From assembly GCA_949358305.1 (NCBI GenBank), contig OX442315.1:31770427-31834426 (forward strand): 64,000 bases of DNA. The letters are read 5' to 3'. The position numbers were made by a program, and so were the translations under genes. The notes beneath the pieces were generated by a model, which did no database searches, was not told the origin of the DNA, and saw nothing but the letters and a program-made list of their open reading frames with translations. Below are positions 34,101 through 45,144 of the stretch, piece by piece (within the stretch, counting starts at the first letter, position 1; every line of letters begins with the position of its first letter). This DNA comes from Strigamia acuminata (taxonomy: Eukaryota > Arthropoda > Chilopoda > Geophilomorpha > Linotaeniidae).

Positions 34101-37100
34101 TTAAGGGGGATTTCTTCACCTATGTAAGGTTCTTGACTAACTGTTTCTTCAATACATTCTCTTAATCGACACACTTCTTGGTCCTCTTCGCTGGAACTGT
34201 CTACAGCAAAGTAACGTTTTACAACATGTTTGTAAAATACTTTAGTTCGCATGACTTCTTCAATCTTTTGGAATTTTTCCTCTATCTAGGGATTTAGAAA
34301 CGTTTAAGCGAGAAATTCTCTTTGTGAGAGCTGGAGATGATAACTTGCCATTCTTCCTCTGATTTCAGGATCTGGATGCAAGCTTTTCTTGTGTGTTCCC
34401 ACAATAATAACCGCAGGTGAGGAGAAATCTTCCGATTGATTTTTAACTGTTATTGTTGATGAAGTGTGAGCATAAATACAGTTGAGCCAAAAACACAACT
34501 CATCTAAATTAGTCATTTCGCTTTCTTCAATTTCAACCTATTTCCAGAAGCAAAAGATAAATTATTTTTCTTTTCACATTTTCATTCTATTGCAAATTTC
34601 CCTTGGATGCATTTTGAAACACTTTACTGTTAGGAGGCTAGGGTTTTAGATATCTCTAAGAGAATTTTCAAGGTAATATCCCAGATCGATTAAAAACCAA
34701 GTCTCTAACGACTTGTGATAATATCTTACTAAATATCCCTTGAGATAATAGAGAGTTTGCGGGATGCATTTTCCCCTTATTTTGCTCCACGATACACTAT
34801 TTTAGTGCCATATCGTAAGGGAAAAATCTTTAGTGTATCGTTTTCAACACTAAATTAAAATATAGCGCAGCCAATCAGAATTGAGAACACTATATTGTTA
34901 GCTCCGCCCATTGCAAATGGCGATTATTTTGTTGTCCCGATCAAACACATCACAGTCATAGGTACCAGAGAATAACATTGGCGAAAAAAGTTTACCCGTT
35001 ACCCGCCCGTTACCCGTCGCCGAAACAATTTCGTACCCGTACCCGCCCGTACCCGGGCTATCCCGGAATCCCCCTACCCTACCCTACCCGTACCCGCGAT
35101 TACGTGTTCATTGTTCATGGCGGTGCGATTTTACAATGAACTACGGTAGGCTGATCAAAACATCATCATTTCAAATTTCTTAAATTTTTTAAATTTAATT
35201 TCATATTTTTTGTATAAATATTAATTGAATGACATAAAAATAAACCAAATTTGTTAAATAAATCAATTTATTACGTTATTATTATAAAACTAAACCATTA
35301 ACCATAAACCTTTACATTTTACTAATCGATTTGGATTGCAACATCGATCGCAAAAACATTAAATCGTTTAACTTGGACGGGTCCAGTCGGTTCCGCTTCT
35401 TGGTCACAGTATTGCCGGCGTCGGAAAAATTGCATTCCGACTTTGCGCTGGATGCTGGAATGCATAGAATTGATCGCACGGCTCTGGAGAGGATGGGAAA
35501 GTTGGTCTGCTGGGTCTTCCACCAGTATAAGAGACCGTGTTCCTTGATCACGATCCTATCATTGTCCATACAGGCGTCCATAAAATACTTATCCAGTTCA
35601 GATTGAACCCGGTGTGCATCAACTGCGTCGGCGGACTGGTCCTCCGCCAGTTCGGTGACTCCTACATCGCTTTCAGCGTCCTCGTCATCGTCGCTGAACT
35701 CCGCTAGTGGGCGGCGACATGGCGCGTGATTTACCTTTGCCTTCTTGGAAGGAGGACGGCATATGTCTGCTGGGGCCAGCGCGAGCTCTGCCGGATCGGG
35801 TACGTGATCCATCATTACTACCCGTAACTGTTCCTTGGCCTCGTTTATCTGGTCATCTGTCAGGCCAAATTTGGCCAGACGACGCTTGCTGCGCGGGTCC
35901 ATCAAGGCAGCAATCACATAGATCTGCTCGATGACAAACTTCTTCTCGATAAGATCCCGAACGATAGGCTTAATTGCCAAAATATGCTCCGAATCCTTGG
36001 GGATCGTCGTCTTCGTCCCATCGGTCGCCGTGCGGCACATGTCTTCATGGACCGGATCACAATGCAAAATGAGGAAGTGCCGGAAGTAGCAGACACGATG
36101 AAGTGTTGGCTCTTTAAAAACCTCCAACGCGAGCGTCGCCTCTTTAAACGGTTGCAGGAACGTGATCAGCTCGAGCAGCATCTCCTCGTCGATCTGTGAT
36201 ATCTTCGCTAACTGCTTCTTCGTGGTCAAAGCGACAACGAGTTGCCCATGAGCTTCAGCGATGCTGACCAGACACTTTAACAGGGAATGCCACCGTGTAA
36301 CGTTCTCCTGCTTGACCGTCTTATCGAGCTCAGCTTGAATACCGGCCTGCTTGACGTACGTAACGAGTGCCTTGCAGAGATCGATCATACCGAATAATTC
36401 AGGGGCAGAGTCGTAGTGCCTATAGAATGGGGCTAATTTCTTTCCATCAACTTGCTTCGTTGTCTTGGTGAACACAGTTGTCACGATTGTTGCGATGATG
36501 TGATCGATGCAGGGAAACCAGTGATAATAACTTGGTAAACCATCATGTGCGTGCATATTAGACCCACGGTCAGTGATGATGGTCACGCTAGCCGGCTCAG
36601 TGATTGAGAACTCTTCCAGCACAGACTTTACCTTTTCCAGGACTAAGGGAGCAAGATGTTTTCCGGGGAATGGACAACATGCCAATGTTCGGTGGTGCAG
36701 ACAGAAATCAAAATCGATCAAGTGGCTCGTGACGGACAGAAACGCGGCCTTATTGATATCATCGGTCCACATATCGGTCGTACTCGCTATTTTTATGCCG
36801 GACTCGACGTGATTGCGAATTTCACTGGACAGTTTGTTGCGCCCCTCCAAAGCGCGATCGGTGACGTTCCGACTGACTGTGATTGGAGCAGGAATCAGCT
36901 CTGCGGCGCGCAAGCGGCGCGAAGAGTTGACGCCGATATCAAGGATGGTCTGCGTGTACGACTGGAATCCGTCACACTTGACCATGTGGAATGGGCGGAT
37001 GTCCTCGGCGCACATGTCGGCCGCCGCAGCCAACACGCGTTTCTTCTCGGCTTGGGTCGGCACTCGATGCGTCACGGAGGTTATCAACGGCTGGTTGCTG

Positions 37101-40100
37101 GCAATCGTGTTGCAGCATGCGTGTTTGGCCAACGTCGACGTTCCATTCTTGGATTCGAACAAGTACGCCGTCATGCACGTGTCGCAGGCAACGAGCGACG
37201 CGTCATTAAACATGGCTAGCTTTTTGGTGGCCAGCAGGACGACGTCCGAGAATTTTCTCCACACGCCGGACTTGTTACAGTTGGCATGTGGTCTTCGCCC
37301 ATACAGCATCGGCTGCGGCTTGAGTAGATCGGCCTGGACGCTGGCTTTGAAAGCGTTAATTTCATGGGGCGTGGGCTTGGACGACGAAGACGAAGACGAG
37401 GACGAGGACAGCGACTGCATGCTTGTGGTTGTTGTTTGTTTGTTGTTGTTACGTGTCGTGTTGTTCGACCGACTGTTCGTGTTGTTGTGACAAGTCGCAA
37501 CGTGGTGTTAACATTTTTATATTTCAAAGTATATATTTACGATGTTAGCACCACGTTGCGAACGTACAAAAAACGTACCCGTACCCGACCCGTAACCGAG
37601 AGTTGCGGGAGATCTATAACCGTACCCGCCCGTACCCTACGGGTACGGGCGGGTACGGTTACGGTTACGGGTACGGGTACCCGATGTTATTCTCTGATAG
37701 GTACGTAGATTGAATGATAAGTGAGGCCCAAAATTGAATTTTAGGCCCAAAACCAAACTTTATAGGCATAATAATGGAATTTTATGCAGAAATTTGCACA
37801 TTTACCCCCCAAATTGAATTTTTAGGCCCAAAATTACTAATGTCAGTAGTTGGCTGAAATAGTGTAGTGATAAGGGAAATGTGCAGCCCGCAAAAACTTA
37901 ATTTATCATTTTTCCCTTACACTATTTTTATACCGTATAGTCTTTAACTGTAAGGGAAAAATGCATCCCGCAAACTCTCTAATAGATAATAGAGGTAATA
38001 ACACTATAATTATTTTAATTTTAATATCGGCGCAGGTATCCATATCGGCTGATATTCGGTTGCCGATTATCGGTATCGGCGATACTGCAAAATATCGATA
38101 TGGGTCAAAGTCTAATAATGGTGTATTTTTTAGATTTTTAAGATTAAACTTCATTTTTTTGTGCTTAGAGGCCCCACAATACCTAAATCTGGCCCTGATT
38201 TCTAGTGATGGTGCACCACTTACCATTGTTCCTTTACTTGTAATAACAGGAATAAGAGATGGTGCGTCTAGATCTTGGCACAAATTGAACACCAACACAT
38301 ACACTGCTCTTCTTGACAAAAAAAGCTTTAAAGAATATTGATTAAACTAACTGTCTGTTTCACAGGTACAAAAAAAAAATTTTACTTGATGGATTGACTG
38401 GTAGATAGATTTCCCAGACAAATCCCATATGTTTAAAAGAATGTTTGATCCTAGAAATTGATTGTCAAAAGATTCACTCTGCCAATTTTCTTTACTTTGG
38501 AGAAAGGTATCCACCATTTGCACTACTCTCTCTGGCAATTCATTTAAGAAGTCATTTCTTAATTGTTCCACAGTCATTTCTTCGTGTTTGTCTTGTTCAG
38601 AACTGTTTCTAGCATGTCTTCTTCTGTAATGAGCAGTACAGACATGTTTTCTGTCAGAGCTTTGCATCCATTTAGTGGCGGATGATGAAGTATCTAATTC
38701 TTCATGTTTTTGGTGATGTTTTTCGGCAAGTAGTAATTCCTTTGCAATGTTAGCAGCTAGAGCTTCAAAATATCCTTCTGATAGGGAAGTAGCTCCTTCA
38801 TTTGCAATATTGGTTTCTTCGGCCATTAACCAACTGCCATTGTCATGTTGATTGATCTCACACCATCCAGTTGTAACAACTGCTTCTGATTTATGATGTT
38901 CTCTTTCATGATAGCTATAAATATAATATAATAATCGTTTATGCTTACTTGATCATGACAAGAAATTATTCATACGAATTGTAGAAAATTCAGAGAAAGT
39001 TTCGTCGAGATTTTCAAATTCAAGTACAAATTAAATTTACCCTCATTTGCCCTCCTTTAAATTCCTTTAAACCCTGGATATATATGTGAAATAAAATTCG
39101 TTTTATGCACATAAAATATGCACTAAAAATTCCATTTTGGCGGAAAAAAAAATTAAAATATGCAAAATAAAATTTTTATTTCAATGGAATCATTTGTTGC
39201 AATAACAAATCAGTTCCCTTTCTAAGTGTTGTGTGGTAAAACTGTCGTTTTTAAACGAAATACGATGTCATGTGCGTATTTAAATACATAAAAGGCCTTA
39301 CGGATGTGATACTATTATTTATAGATGGTACGTATCATTTTCATATCATAAAAACTGCAATTTATGCATTATTTCCGATTTTCAGAAAATATGCATTTAT
39401 ATCAGATTTTGGCTTTATATTGAATAAAAATATATCCCATGCAGTTATGCATTTATCCGGGCCCTAAATCATGATTAGTTAAACCTGACGATGTGATCCA
39501 CATTGACTGCCGTCAGAGGATTAAGCTACAGTGTAATTTGTCTGGATTGGACGTTGCACCGACCATGTGTATGGACTGAATTATATGCACCCTCACATTG
39601 GGAAAGATTTATGAGACTAGACAACACAGACACTTCACCTTTTTCCAGTGAGGAGATTTTTAAGACTTGTTTTTCCAGCTCCATCTTGACCCAAAAGAAC
39701 AAGCCGTGTGCGGAAGACAGGTAGAGTCCCAGAGTTTTTCGCTAATCGAAATGCATACATGGCTTGTGGTCCCCTCGCTACAATTTCCACTGGAAGTGAA
39801 TCTGCAGTGCATAATAAATTGATTCTATATTTGACTCATAGCGTGATAGGCCAATAAAAAAAGTGCATCATGTCATTGACCCACTTACACATATCGTGGT
39901 GAAAAATCAATGACTTTGTTGCAGACACCTTTTCGGTTTGGTTTCACTTAAATAGGCAATAAAACTTACCGTTGGATGTGAATTGCACTGATTCTGTGTT
40001 GCCATAAATATCCAGGATGAGCCACAAGGGTTTGTGGACAGGTAAATCAGACAGGTGAGCACCTCGGTGCTCATTGTTGATAAATAGTTGCAATGAATTA

Positions 40101-41956
40101 TCTTCAGTTAAATAGAAGGTGATTCTAGAAATATTATACATGTCAATGGAAACAGTGTCTGTTGACAGGGAAAAATTCTTTCGTTCAAAATGTCTATTGA
40201 TAAGTAAAATAATAAACGTTAGCAATGTTTTCAAGGAGATGTAGGAAGAAAGTCTCAATAACAAAGTCATTTGTTTATGGCCATAAATTATTCGCCCCCC
40301 CAAATAGACTGGATTTCCCCCCAAAAGAAATGGAATTTTCCCCCACTTTTGCCACCCCCCCAAAAGAAACTATTTTGCCCCCTTTTCACAGGAATTTCCC
40401 CCCGTTTTCACCACCCCCAAAACAAGAAATTCCTTCTCATTGAACTCCGATGATGTTGCCCAGGATTTGTTAGTGCAAACTCGTGAAGGGGCAAAAAAGA
40501 AAACGTGGCAGGCTGTCTAAGGCTAAAAAGGCACTTGTATACTCTGGTTTGACTCAAGAGTATGCCCTTCTAAGAGCCGCATTACTCCTAACTCAAGTTT
40601 TATTACTACCACTAGGAGAAGTAGTTTTTATTTTTATTATGATTTGTGATTGTTATTACCATTTAAGTTGATATAATTTTGATTATTTTTATACATAAAT
40701 ATTAATTCCTTGTAAGAAATAAAGTTCTATGGACATATGAATGAAAAACTCATGTTTGTTATGGTGTTTGGGTCTACATTTATGGATCACTACACCAGTG
40801 ATGTGGCTCTTAGAAGGGCATACTCTTGAGTCGAACCAGAGTATAGTACAATAATTTATACTTATGTTTGTTTGGGGGGTAAATGAGTTATTTCTTTTTG
40901 GGGGGAATTTCAGTTATTCGGGGGGGGGGAGAGGGCAAAATAGGTTTTTTGGGGGGTTAAGTAGTTTCTTTTGTTTAGTTTTCTTTGGGGAAAAAACAGT
41001 TTTCTTCGGGGGTGGGGGGGAAAGCCATTATTTCGGGGGGGGGGGGGGGCAATAAATCAATGCCTTTGTTTATTACAATGACATTCGTTACAAAATTGTT
41101 AAAGAAAAATTTCAAAAAAAATTAATTTAAAAAAAGTTATTAAGACTTCACCAGTTTGTGACTTTTGGCCCACCCTGTATTAATATAGAAAGTTTTTTTT
41201 TTTTTTCTTTTTAGAAAATATGACACTGCCAGTCAACATGTTTGTGTTTCAGATTATTTTCCACAACATGTTCACTTATAGTTCACACAAAGTTTCAAAT
41301 TCATGATTATGTAACTTTGACTACAAAATAAACACACTAGACCTATCAATCATTTTTTGGCATTAAAGCTTAGTTTTTTTTTATTATATTTTCCTCTTTT
41401 CTAAGCCACTTTGAGTAGTTAAAAAGGTCAAAACTCAAAGGAAGTCCATGTTACGCGAGTTATGACACATGAATTTAATAAGTCATGACAAATTTTTCAT
41501 TACTTCCGTCTTGTGAATGGCATTTACATAAAGATAGGTCACACATCCTTCCAAAATTGAACTAAAGCATTGTATTAAAAAAAAAAAAATATTTTTTTAC
41601 CTGGTTCCATTAGTCACTAATTTCTCCGGTACGGCATCAGCCCAGAATCCTTCAGTGTCAACCAAGTCCGGACAAGCATATCGTGGAAGGTGTTCAATAT
41701 TTTCTGGATTTTGGGCAGTCACTCCAATTCTAAGAGCACCGCTCCATTCGTGGATCTGAGTGACTACAATTGTCACGTGCACGCTAACCTCCAATGGCAT
41801 TTTGCTGTTAAAACAAGGTTAATAATCTCATTGAACCATTGTGTGTTGTCATGTCTACCTGAACGTGATTCCGTGACAAAAACTGTCCAATCGGGTTGCT
41901 CTCGTTTCTTCTTCTTCAATGATAATATTTGTGCCATGGGTGCTATGAAACAGCAT
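31112..41956 (-). CDS. NHR-Roc-COR-death-TIR protein with C-terminal CaaX box
   Basis: Seventeen exons (41859-41956, 41601-41804, 39970-40193, 39639-39801, 38386-38914, 38224-38325, 34349-34537, 34031-34285, 33767-33967, 33557-33712, 33181-33492, 32871-32954, 32623-32802, 32487-32559, 31758-32428, 31520-31697, 31112-31446) total 3954 nt with every phase matching: 1317 residues. In order: Neuralized repeat (2-175; FHSTHGTN, SGALRIGVTAQNP, DLVDTEGFW, LILDIYG); Roc GTPase with P-loop GQDGAGKTS (213-221), DLSG switch and VGTHKK (about 230-503); COR (504-811; VLEFYHDLGLLIHYE, DPEWLIEAFGKVF); Cys-rich segment (CPCGCQCP); death-like domain (NDWTALANKLG ... RIHRDDIIDLI); TIR (1094-1206; VFLSYHW, CWMDIGQIGGGD); acidic/proline tail; final CAVL. 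Upstream in-frame stops fix the start. Family members couple GTPase switching to signalling; death plus TIR recalls MyD88. A role as an innate sensor or adaptor is inference. Confidence 0.88.
34966..37696 (-). mobile_element. Complete hAT transposon
   Basis: The 2731-bp element begins CAGAGAATAACATTGG and ends CCGATGTTATTCTCTG, flanked by the perfect 8-bp duplication ATAGGTAC (34958-34965, 37697-37704). Both subterminal regions carry many ACCCGTACCCG-type repeats, expected as transposase-binding sites. One long intact transposase frame fills the interior. GC content is clearly above the host DNA. Perfect TSD and intact frame indicate a recent insertion. It lies antisense-neutral in an intron (38223-34538), same strand as the host gene. 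Confidence 0.95.
35312..37420 (-). CDS. hAT-family transposase with BED zinc finger
   Basis: This is an uninterrupted 702-codon frame. After a serine run (from residue 4), a BED-type finger appears (VWRKFSDV, CDTC, then the histidine/cysteine pair KHACC). The RNase H-like core follows with DMWTDD and TDRGSNM, the expected first two acidic positions, and the insertion domain. A C-terminal hAT dimerisation block completes it (LYWWKTQQTNFPILSRAVRS, IPASSAKSECNFSDAG, KKRNRL). The enzyme excises and inserts the element by cut-and-paste. All hallmark regions are present with no stop, so it may be active. Codon use is GC-rich, unlike neighbouring genes, which fits a foreign or recently arrived element. 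Confidence 0.95.
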   Translation of the reverse strand: MQSLSSSSSSSSSSKPTPHEINAFKASVQADLLKPQPMLYGRRPHANCNKSGVWRKFSDVVLLATKKLAMFNDASLVACDTCMTAYLFESKNGTSTLAKHACCNTIASNQPLITSVTHRVPTQAEKKRVLAAAADMCAEDIRPFHMVKCDGFQSYTQTILDIGVNSSRRLRAAELIPAPITVSRNVTDRALEGRNKLSSEIRNHVESGIKIASTTDMWTDDINKAAFLSVTSHLIDFDFCLHHRTLACCPFPGKHLAPLVLEKVKSVLEEFSITEPASVTIITDRGSNMHAHDGLPSYYHWFPCIDHIIATIVTTVFTKTTKQVDGKKLAPFYRHYDSAPELFGMIDLCKALVTYVKQAGIQAELDKTVKQENVTRWHSLLKCLVSIAEAHGQLVVALTTKKQLAKISQIDEEMLLELITFLQPFKEATLALEVFKEPTLHRVCYFRHFLILHCDPVHEDMCRTATDGTKTTIPKDSEHILAIKPIVRDLIEKKFVIEQIYVIAALMDPRSKRRLAKFGLTDDQINEAKEQLRVVMMDHVPDPAELALAPADICRPPSKKAKVNHAPCRRPLAEFSDDDEDAESDVGVTELAEDQSADAVDAHRVQSELDKYFMDACMDNDRIVIKEHGLLYWWKTQQTNFPILSRAVRSILCIPASSAKSECNFSDAGNTVTKKRNRLDPSKLNDLMFLRSMLQSKSISKM
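40250..41090. repeat. Inverted pair of C-run/G-run arrays with a MITE at the centre
   Basis: The left arm (40260-40440) is a series of CCCCCC runs separated by ~15-bp phrases such as aaaagaaatgg. The right arm (40864-41055) is the same style with GGGGGG runs, and the outer ends (tcatttgtttatggccataa against the complement of ...caatgcctttgtttattac) also pair. The pair flanks the 304-bp MITE at 40540-40843. It lies in intron 2 of the ROCO-TIR gene. Confidence 0.7.
40540..40843. mobile_element. 304-bp TA-flanked MITE, relative at 54432-54843
   Basis: Inverted ends TACTCTGGTTTGACTCAAGA and its near-complement at 40843 are flanked by TA. Internal phrases 'ctaggagaagtagttttt', 'tcatgtttgtt' and 'tgtttgggtctac' are shared with the element at 54432-54843, so both belong to one family. 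Confidence 0.85.
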
Positions 41957-43113
41957 CCTCCAACACCCCTTTCACTGCTTTCAGTCACCATTTATGACCA
42001 TAAATGATAAATGGCAAATAATTACTAAAGATCAATAGGTTGGCCATTATATTTATTGAAGTTTGTCCTGCAGACTTAACCAGTGATAGCAATAACCTGC
42101 TGATTGAAAATCAAAATTGATTATCCACGGCGTAATTTATTATTTGTAATCCTAAAAATCATTTGTCAAGGCTAGAATTATCACTCCAGGTGATGAATTT
42201 TGTTTTGTAAACAATCACTAGTTTTAAACTGTTAAATGTTGTTATTGTAACCATGACAACTACGATAAACAAGTCTGAGAAAAGTGTGCCAGTTTTAGTT
42301 AGAAAAACAAGAGAAATATGAATGAAAATAGAATAAATTCCATTTTACTTTACTCGTATGACCCTATGAGTGATTCTAAAATTGTAAATCCTGTTTTGAA
42401 TTGTTGACATTTAAACTAGAGTATCAAATATTGATCGTTTTTATGACCTAGGTAGACGAATTCAGGCCAGTTTGGTATCGAATTTTTCAGTTCTTATTCC
42501 AAACAACAATTGAAACTATTTGGACTAGATGTAATAAACTCTTACCTGAATATTCAGCTGACATACGCCAAAGTGGCGAGCTACTTGAAAAGGATAAAAT
42601 CATGTCTGTTGATCGACGATCAGTGTATAGCGACGATTGCTATAACTTGTGCTTTGATCGATTTTAGCTACGGCGCATGAGCTGCCAGACCCCGCCTTGT
42701 GGCACCAATATTGACGTTTACTTATTTATACCACGAATTAATTACAATCAAGGGGGTGAATAAATTATTAATTTTCCTCAATGGTTCTATTTTTAACTGA
42801 GTAACAGTAATGAGTTTGATTAAAACGTGTTTAAAAAAATCGTTTAAATGTTAACATTTTTTCACCAGGGGGGTGAAATTGCTGGGAAGTTGTAAAATTA
42901 TTGACAAAAGTTTGGCACGAGTTTTGAGATTGATAGTAATCTCGTATTAATTGTACACTGGAACATCCCGTCAATTTATTTTGAATCAATCTTATTGATA
43001 GAGCAATAAAACACAATATTTTTTTGGTTTTTCTGCACAGTTTGTATCGAAAGATTTATTCAATTTCTTGAGCAATTTAAAGAGAATTTGCAAATTTGCA
43101 AATTGGATTTACA
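41957..43113. other. Intergenic region upstream of the ROCO-TIR gene
   Basis: It should contain the ROCO-TIR promoter (left part) and the 3' flank of the PHF24-like gene (right part). I saw no gene, no tRNA and no clear immune-response element. A short conserved-looking 'ggtgaataaattatt' and 'ggggggtgaaattg' are not interpretable. Confidence 0.4.
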
Positions 43114-44329
43114 TCAATTGACCAACCACAAAAAATTATTTTCACAACTGCTCACGTTCGGCCTTAAAGCCAGAGTATTTAAAAGATTTTCCACAAGAAA
43201 TTCTATCCAAGAAACATGTTTTTGACTGTTAAATCCCATTTTATATGAATATAATTCACACAACTTGATATCGACCCTGCGAAGATAAGACAAGTGTGTA
43301 ACTACGGTAAGTTAACTTTAGTTGCTAAGCAACGACGCAATTTAAAATAAAAATGAAACATTACCCACGGCTTTGCATCCATTTTATGACCGCTTTTCTT
43401 GCATTTTCAACACTGATAAATCCTTTATGGCCAAGGTCCAGTGCACTAAACGACTTTTTTAAACTAACAATTTCTTGAGGGGTCAAAACGCCCAACCAAT
43501 TCCGCTGCAAGAAATTACATAATGTAGATTTAATGCAGTAATTGCATCATTTACTTATTACCTTATTGATGTTTTTTAATTTGATTAAAGTGGTTGCAAT
43601 GAGATAAACTCTTTCAGTAATTACGCCTTTATTTTCCAAATCCAGCGCTTTAAACTGTGTAATAATGAATTAAATTTGATTAGTGTTTTCCTGTTTTCCA
43701 AAACGAGGCTTACTGCATCATTGGCATCTGTTCCAAGCCAGATTTTCTTGAAAATCTTTTTACTGATGACTTCTGTGGAATTTAAACAAAAATCACTGGT
43801 TTCTGGTAAAAGTCGCCATATTGAATCCTGAAAAAAATTTATCATGTATTGTTTCATTATTGTTATTTATTTTACTTACACATGTTTCACAAGTGAAATT
43901 TTGTTTTAGAGTTTGGAAACATTCAGTTTTATTGACACATTGAGCATGGCATGTATTGCTGCAAATTCTGCAACTAATGACTTCTGGAGTGTTGAAATTT
44001 ATGTGGCCACATATGTTACATGTCATTGTAATAGTTGGCTATAAATAAAAATTTGAGCACTTGGGTATGTATGCCAATAATTTACCTTAATAATTTACTT
44101 GTATTTTGGAATTGTAATCGAGATAAATTTTCACTTTAGTGCAAGTTTGCTTTGCATTTGCACATCTGCACGGGTGAAATGCATACATTTAAATATTATT
44201 ATAATATTTTTAAATAATTTAATGAGCAAACCTTCTTGAAGTCTTTATTGATGTCCTTTCTCTAGTGGAGTTTCTTAAATTTCTCATGTGGATTTTTGTT
44301 CTTTGTGAATGGATGAATTTTGAAACCAT
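43114..44329 (-). CDS. PHD finger and EF-hand-like protein, PHF24-like, one frameshift
   Basis: Seven exons (44232-44329, 44099-44165, 43880-44038, 43714-43827, 43562-43655, 43365-43504, 43114-43276) encode about 277 residues. A basic N-terminus is followed by a PHD finger (CNICGH, CRICSNTCHAQC, FTCETC), two degenerate EF-hand units (FKALDLENKG; FSALDLGHKGFI) and a C-terminal block (HVSWIEFLVENLLNTLALRP) that matches the end of vertebrate PHF24/GINIP. In vertebrates this protein binds Gi-alpha and modulates GABA-B signalling. The fifth exon is 94 nt instead of the 93 needed: one extra T near 43620 breaks the frame after KGVI. This may be an assembly error or a disabling mutation. All other junctions are in phase. 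Confidence 0.7.
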
Positions 44330-45144
44330 TTTCTTGGTTTTTAACATATTGGAAAAATATTTCTTTTTGTGTAAATAATTTTTTTTGAGTTTGACAGGCA
44401 GAGTGGTTGATACAATGTAAGATATGACTGATATTGATGACAGAATACCAGAGTTGTATCTTATTCCTGTCCAGATATGAAGCTAGTATGACAAGTCAGC
44501 CATAGCATCTGTATAAATAAATAATAAGCCAACCAGCTGTGCTCTAATTATTTAGATTTTTAAACAGTTGTTATGGAAACAATTGTATCAAAATTGGATA
44601 CAAAAGCTGTATCAGAATGGATTAAATTAATGAAATTATTTGTATATTATCTGAAAATTTGTGTTGCATACTCGAGGTCAAAACCTCAAATTATTTATCA
44701 TCTCACTATTCATACATAAATTTAAAAACTGAATGCAAATTCCTTCCACAACCAAACACAAATAAACTTTAATTAAAAGTTCATGTTTGTTGAATTGGAA
44801 TTTGAAACCACTTGGGAAACACCAGTAACAAGCGCCGTGCAGCGGTAAATTTACAAACAAAAATCTATTCCGTCACGCAATTTCGACTCTTGTTATTTTT
44901 TAGTTTTACCACCGATCACTGCACTATAACTTCAACTTTTTGATGGCGCCTTATCTCGTAGATAATATATGAATTGAAAAATTTAGATCGTGCGTGCTAC
45001 CTCGTCTACATCGATGAACATTGATCCAAAACCTGAGCCAAGGTATGAACGAAATGTGTCGAGATAATCACAATGGTAGCAACCGGTGATTTATTCTCTA
45101 ATGACGTGGACAGTTAAATAAACAGCGAGCAATGCAAGGGAACG
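44330..45144. promoter_or_regulatory. Divergent upstream region of PHF24-like (-) and EFCAB14-like first exon (+)
   Basis: An ~815-bp head-to-head interval. The right part (44860-45060) is less AT-rich and holds gtcacgcaattt and a tcgtctacatcgatgaac segment. No consensus core element was identified with confidence. Confidence 0.4.

Larger units (their letters stand above)
34751..37979. mobile_element. Older TA-flanked inverted-repeat element carrying the hAT insertion
   Basis: GAGAGTTTGCGGGATGCATT at 34751 and its complement ending at 37979 are near-perfect inverted ends with TA outside each (34749-34750, 37980-37981). Removing the 2.73-kb hAT element leaves about 490 bp, with additional internal 'taagggaaaa' inverted repeats. 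This is a non-autonomous DNA element of mariner/Tc1-like TSD type, sitting in an intron of the ROCO-TIR gene. Confidence 0.75.

Noticed and set aside
36813-37490. Plus-strand frame of 225 codons opposite the hAT transposase
   Set aside because: It is antisense to a clear transposase frame with all family motifs; GC-rich coding DNA commonly leaves the opposite strand open.
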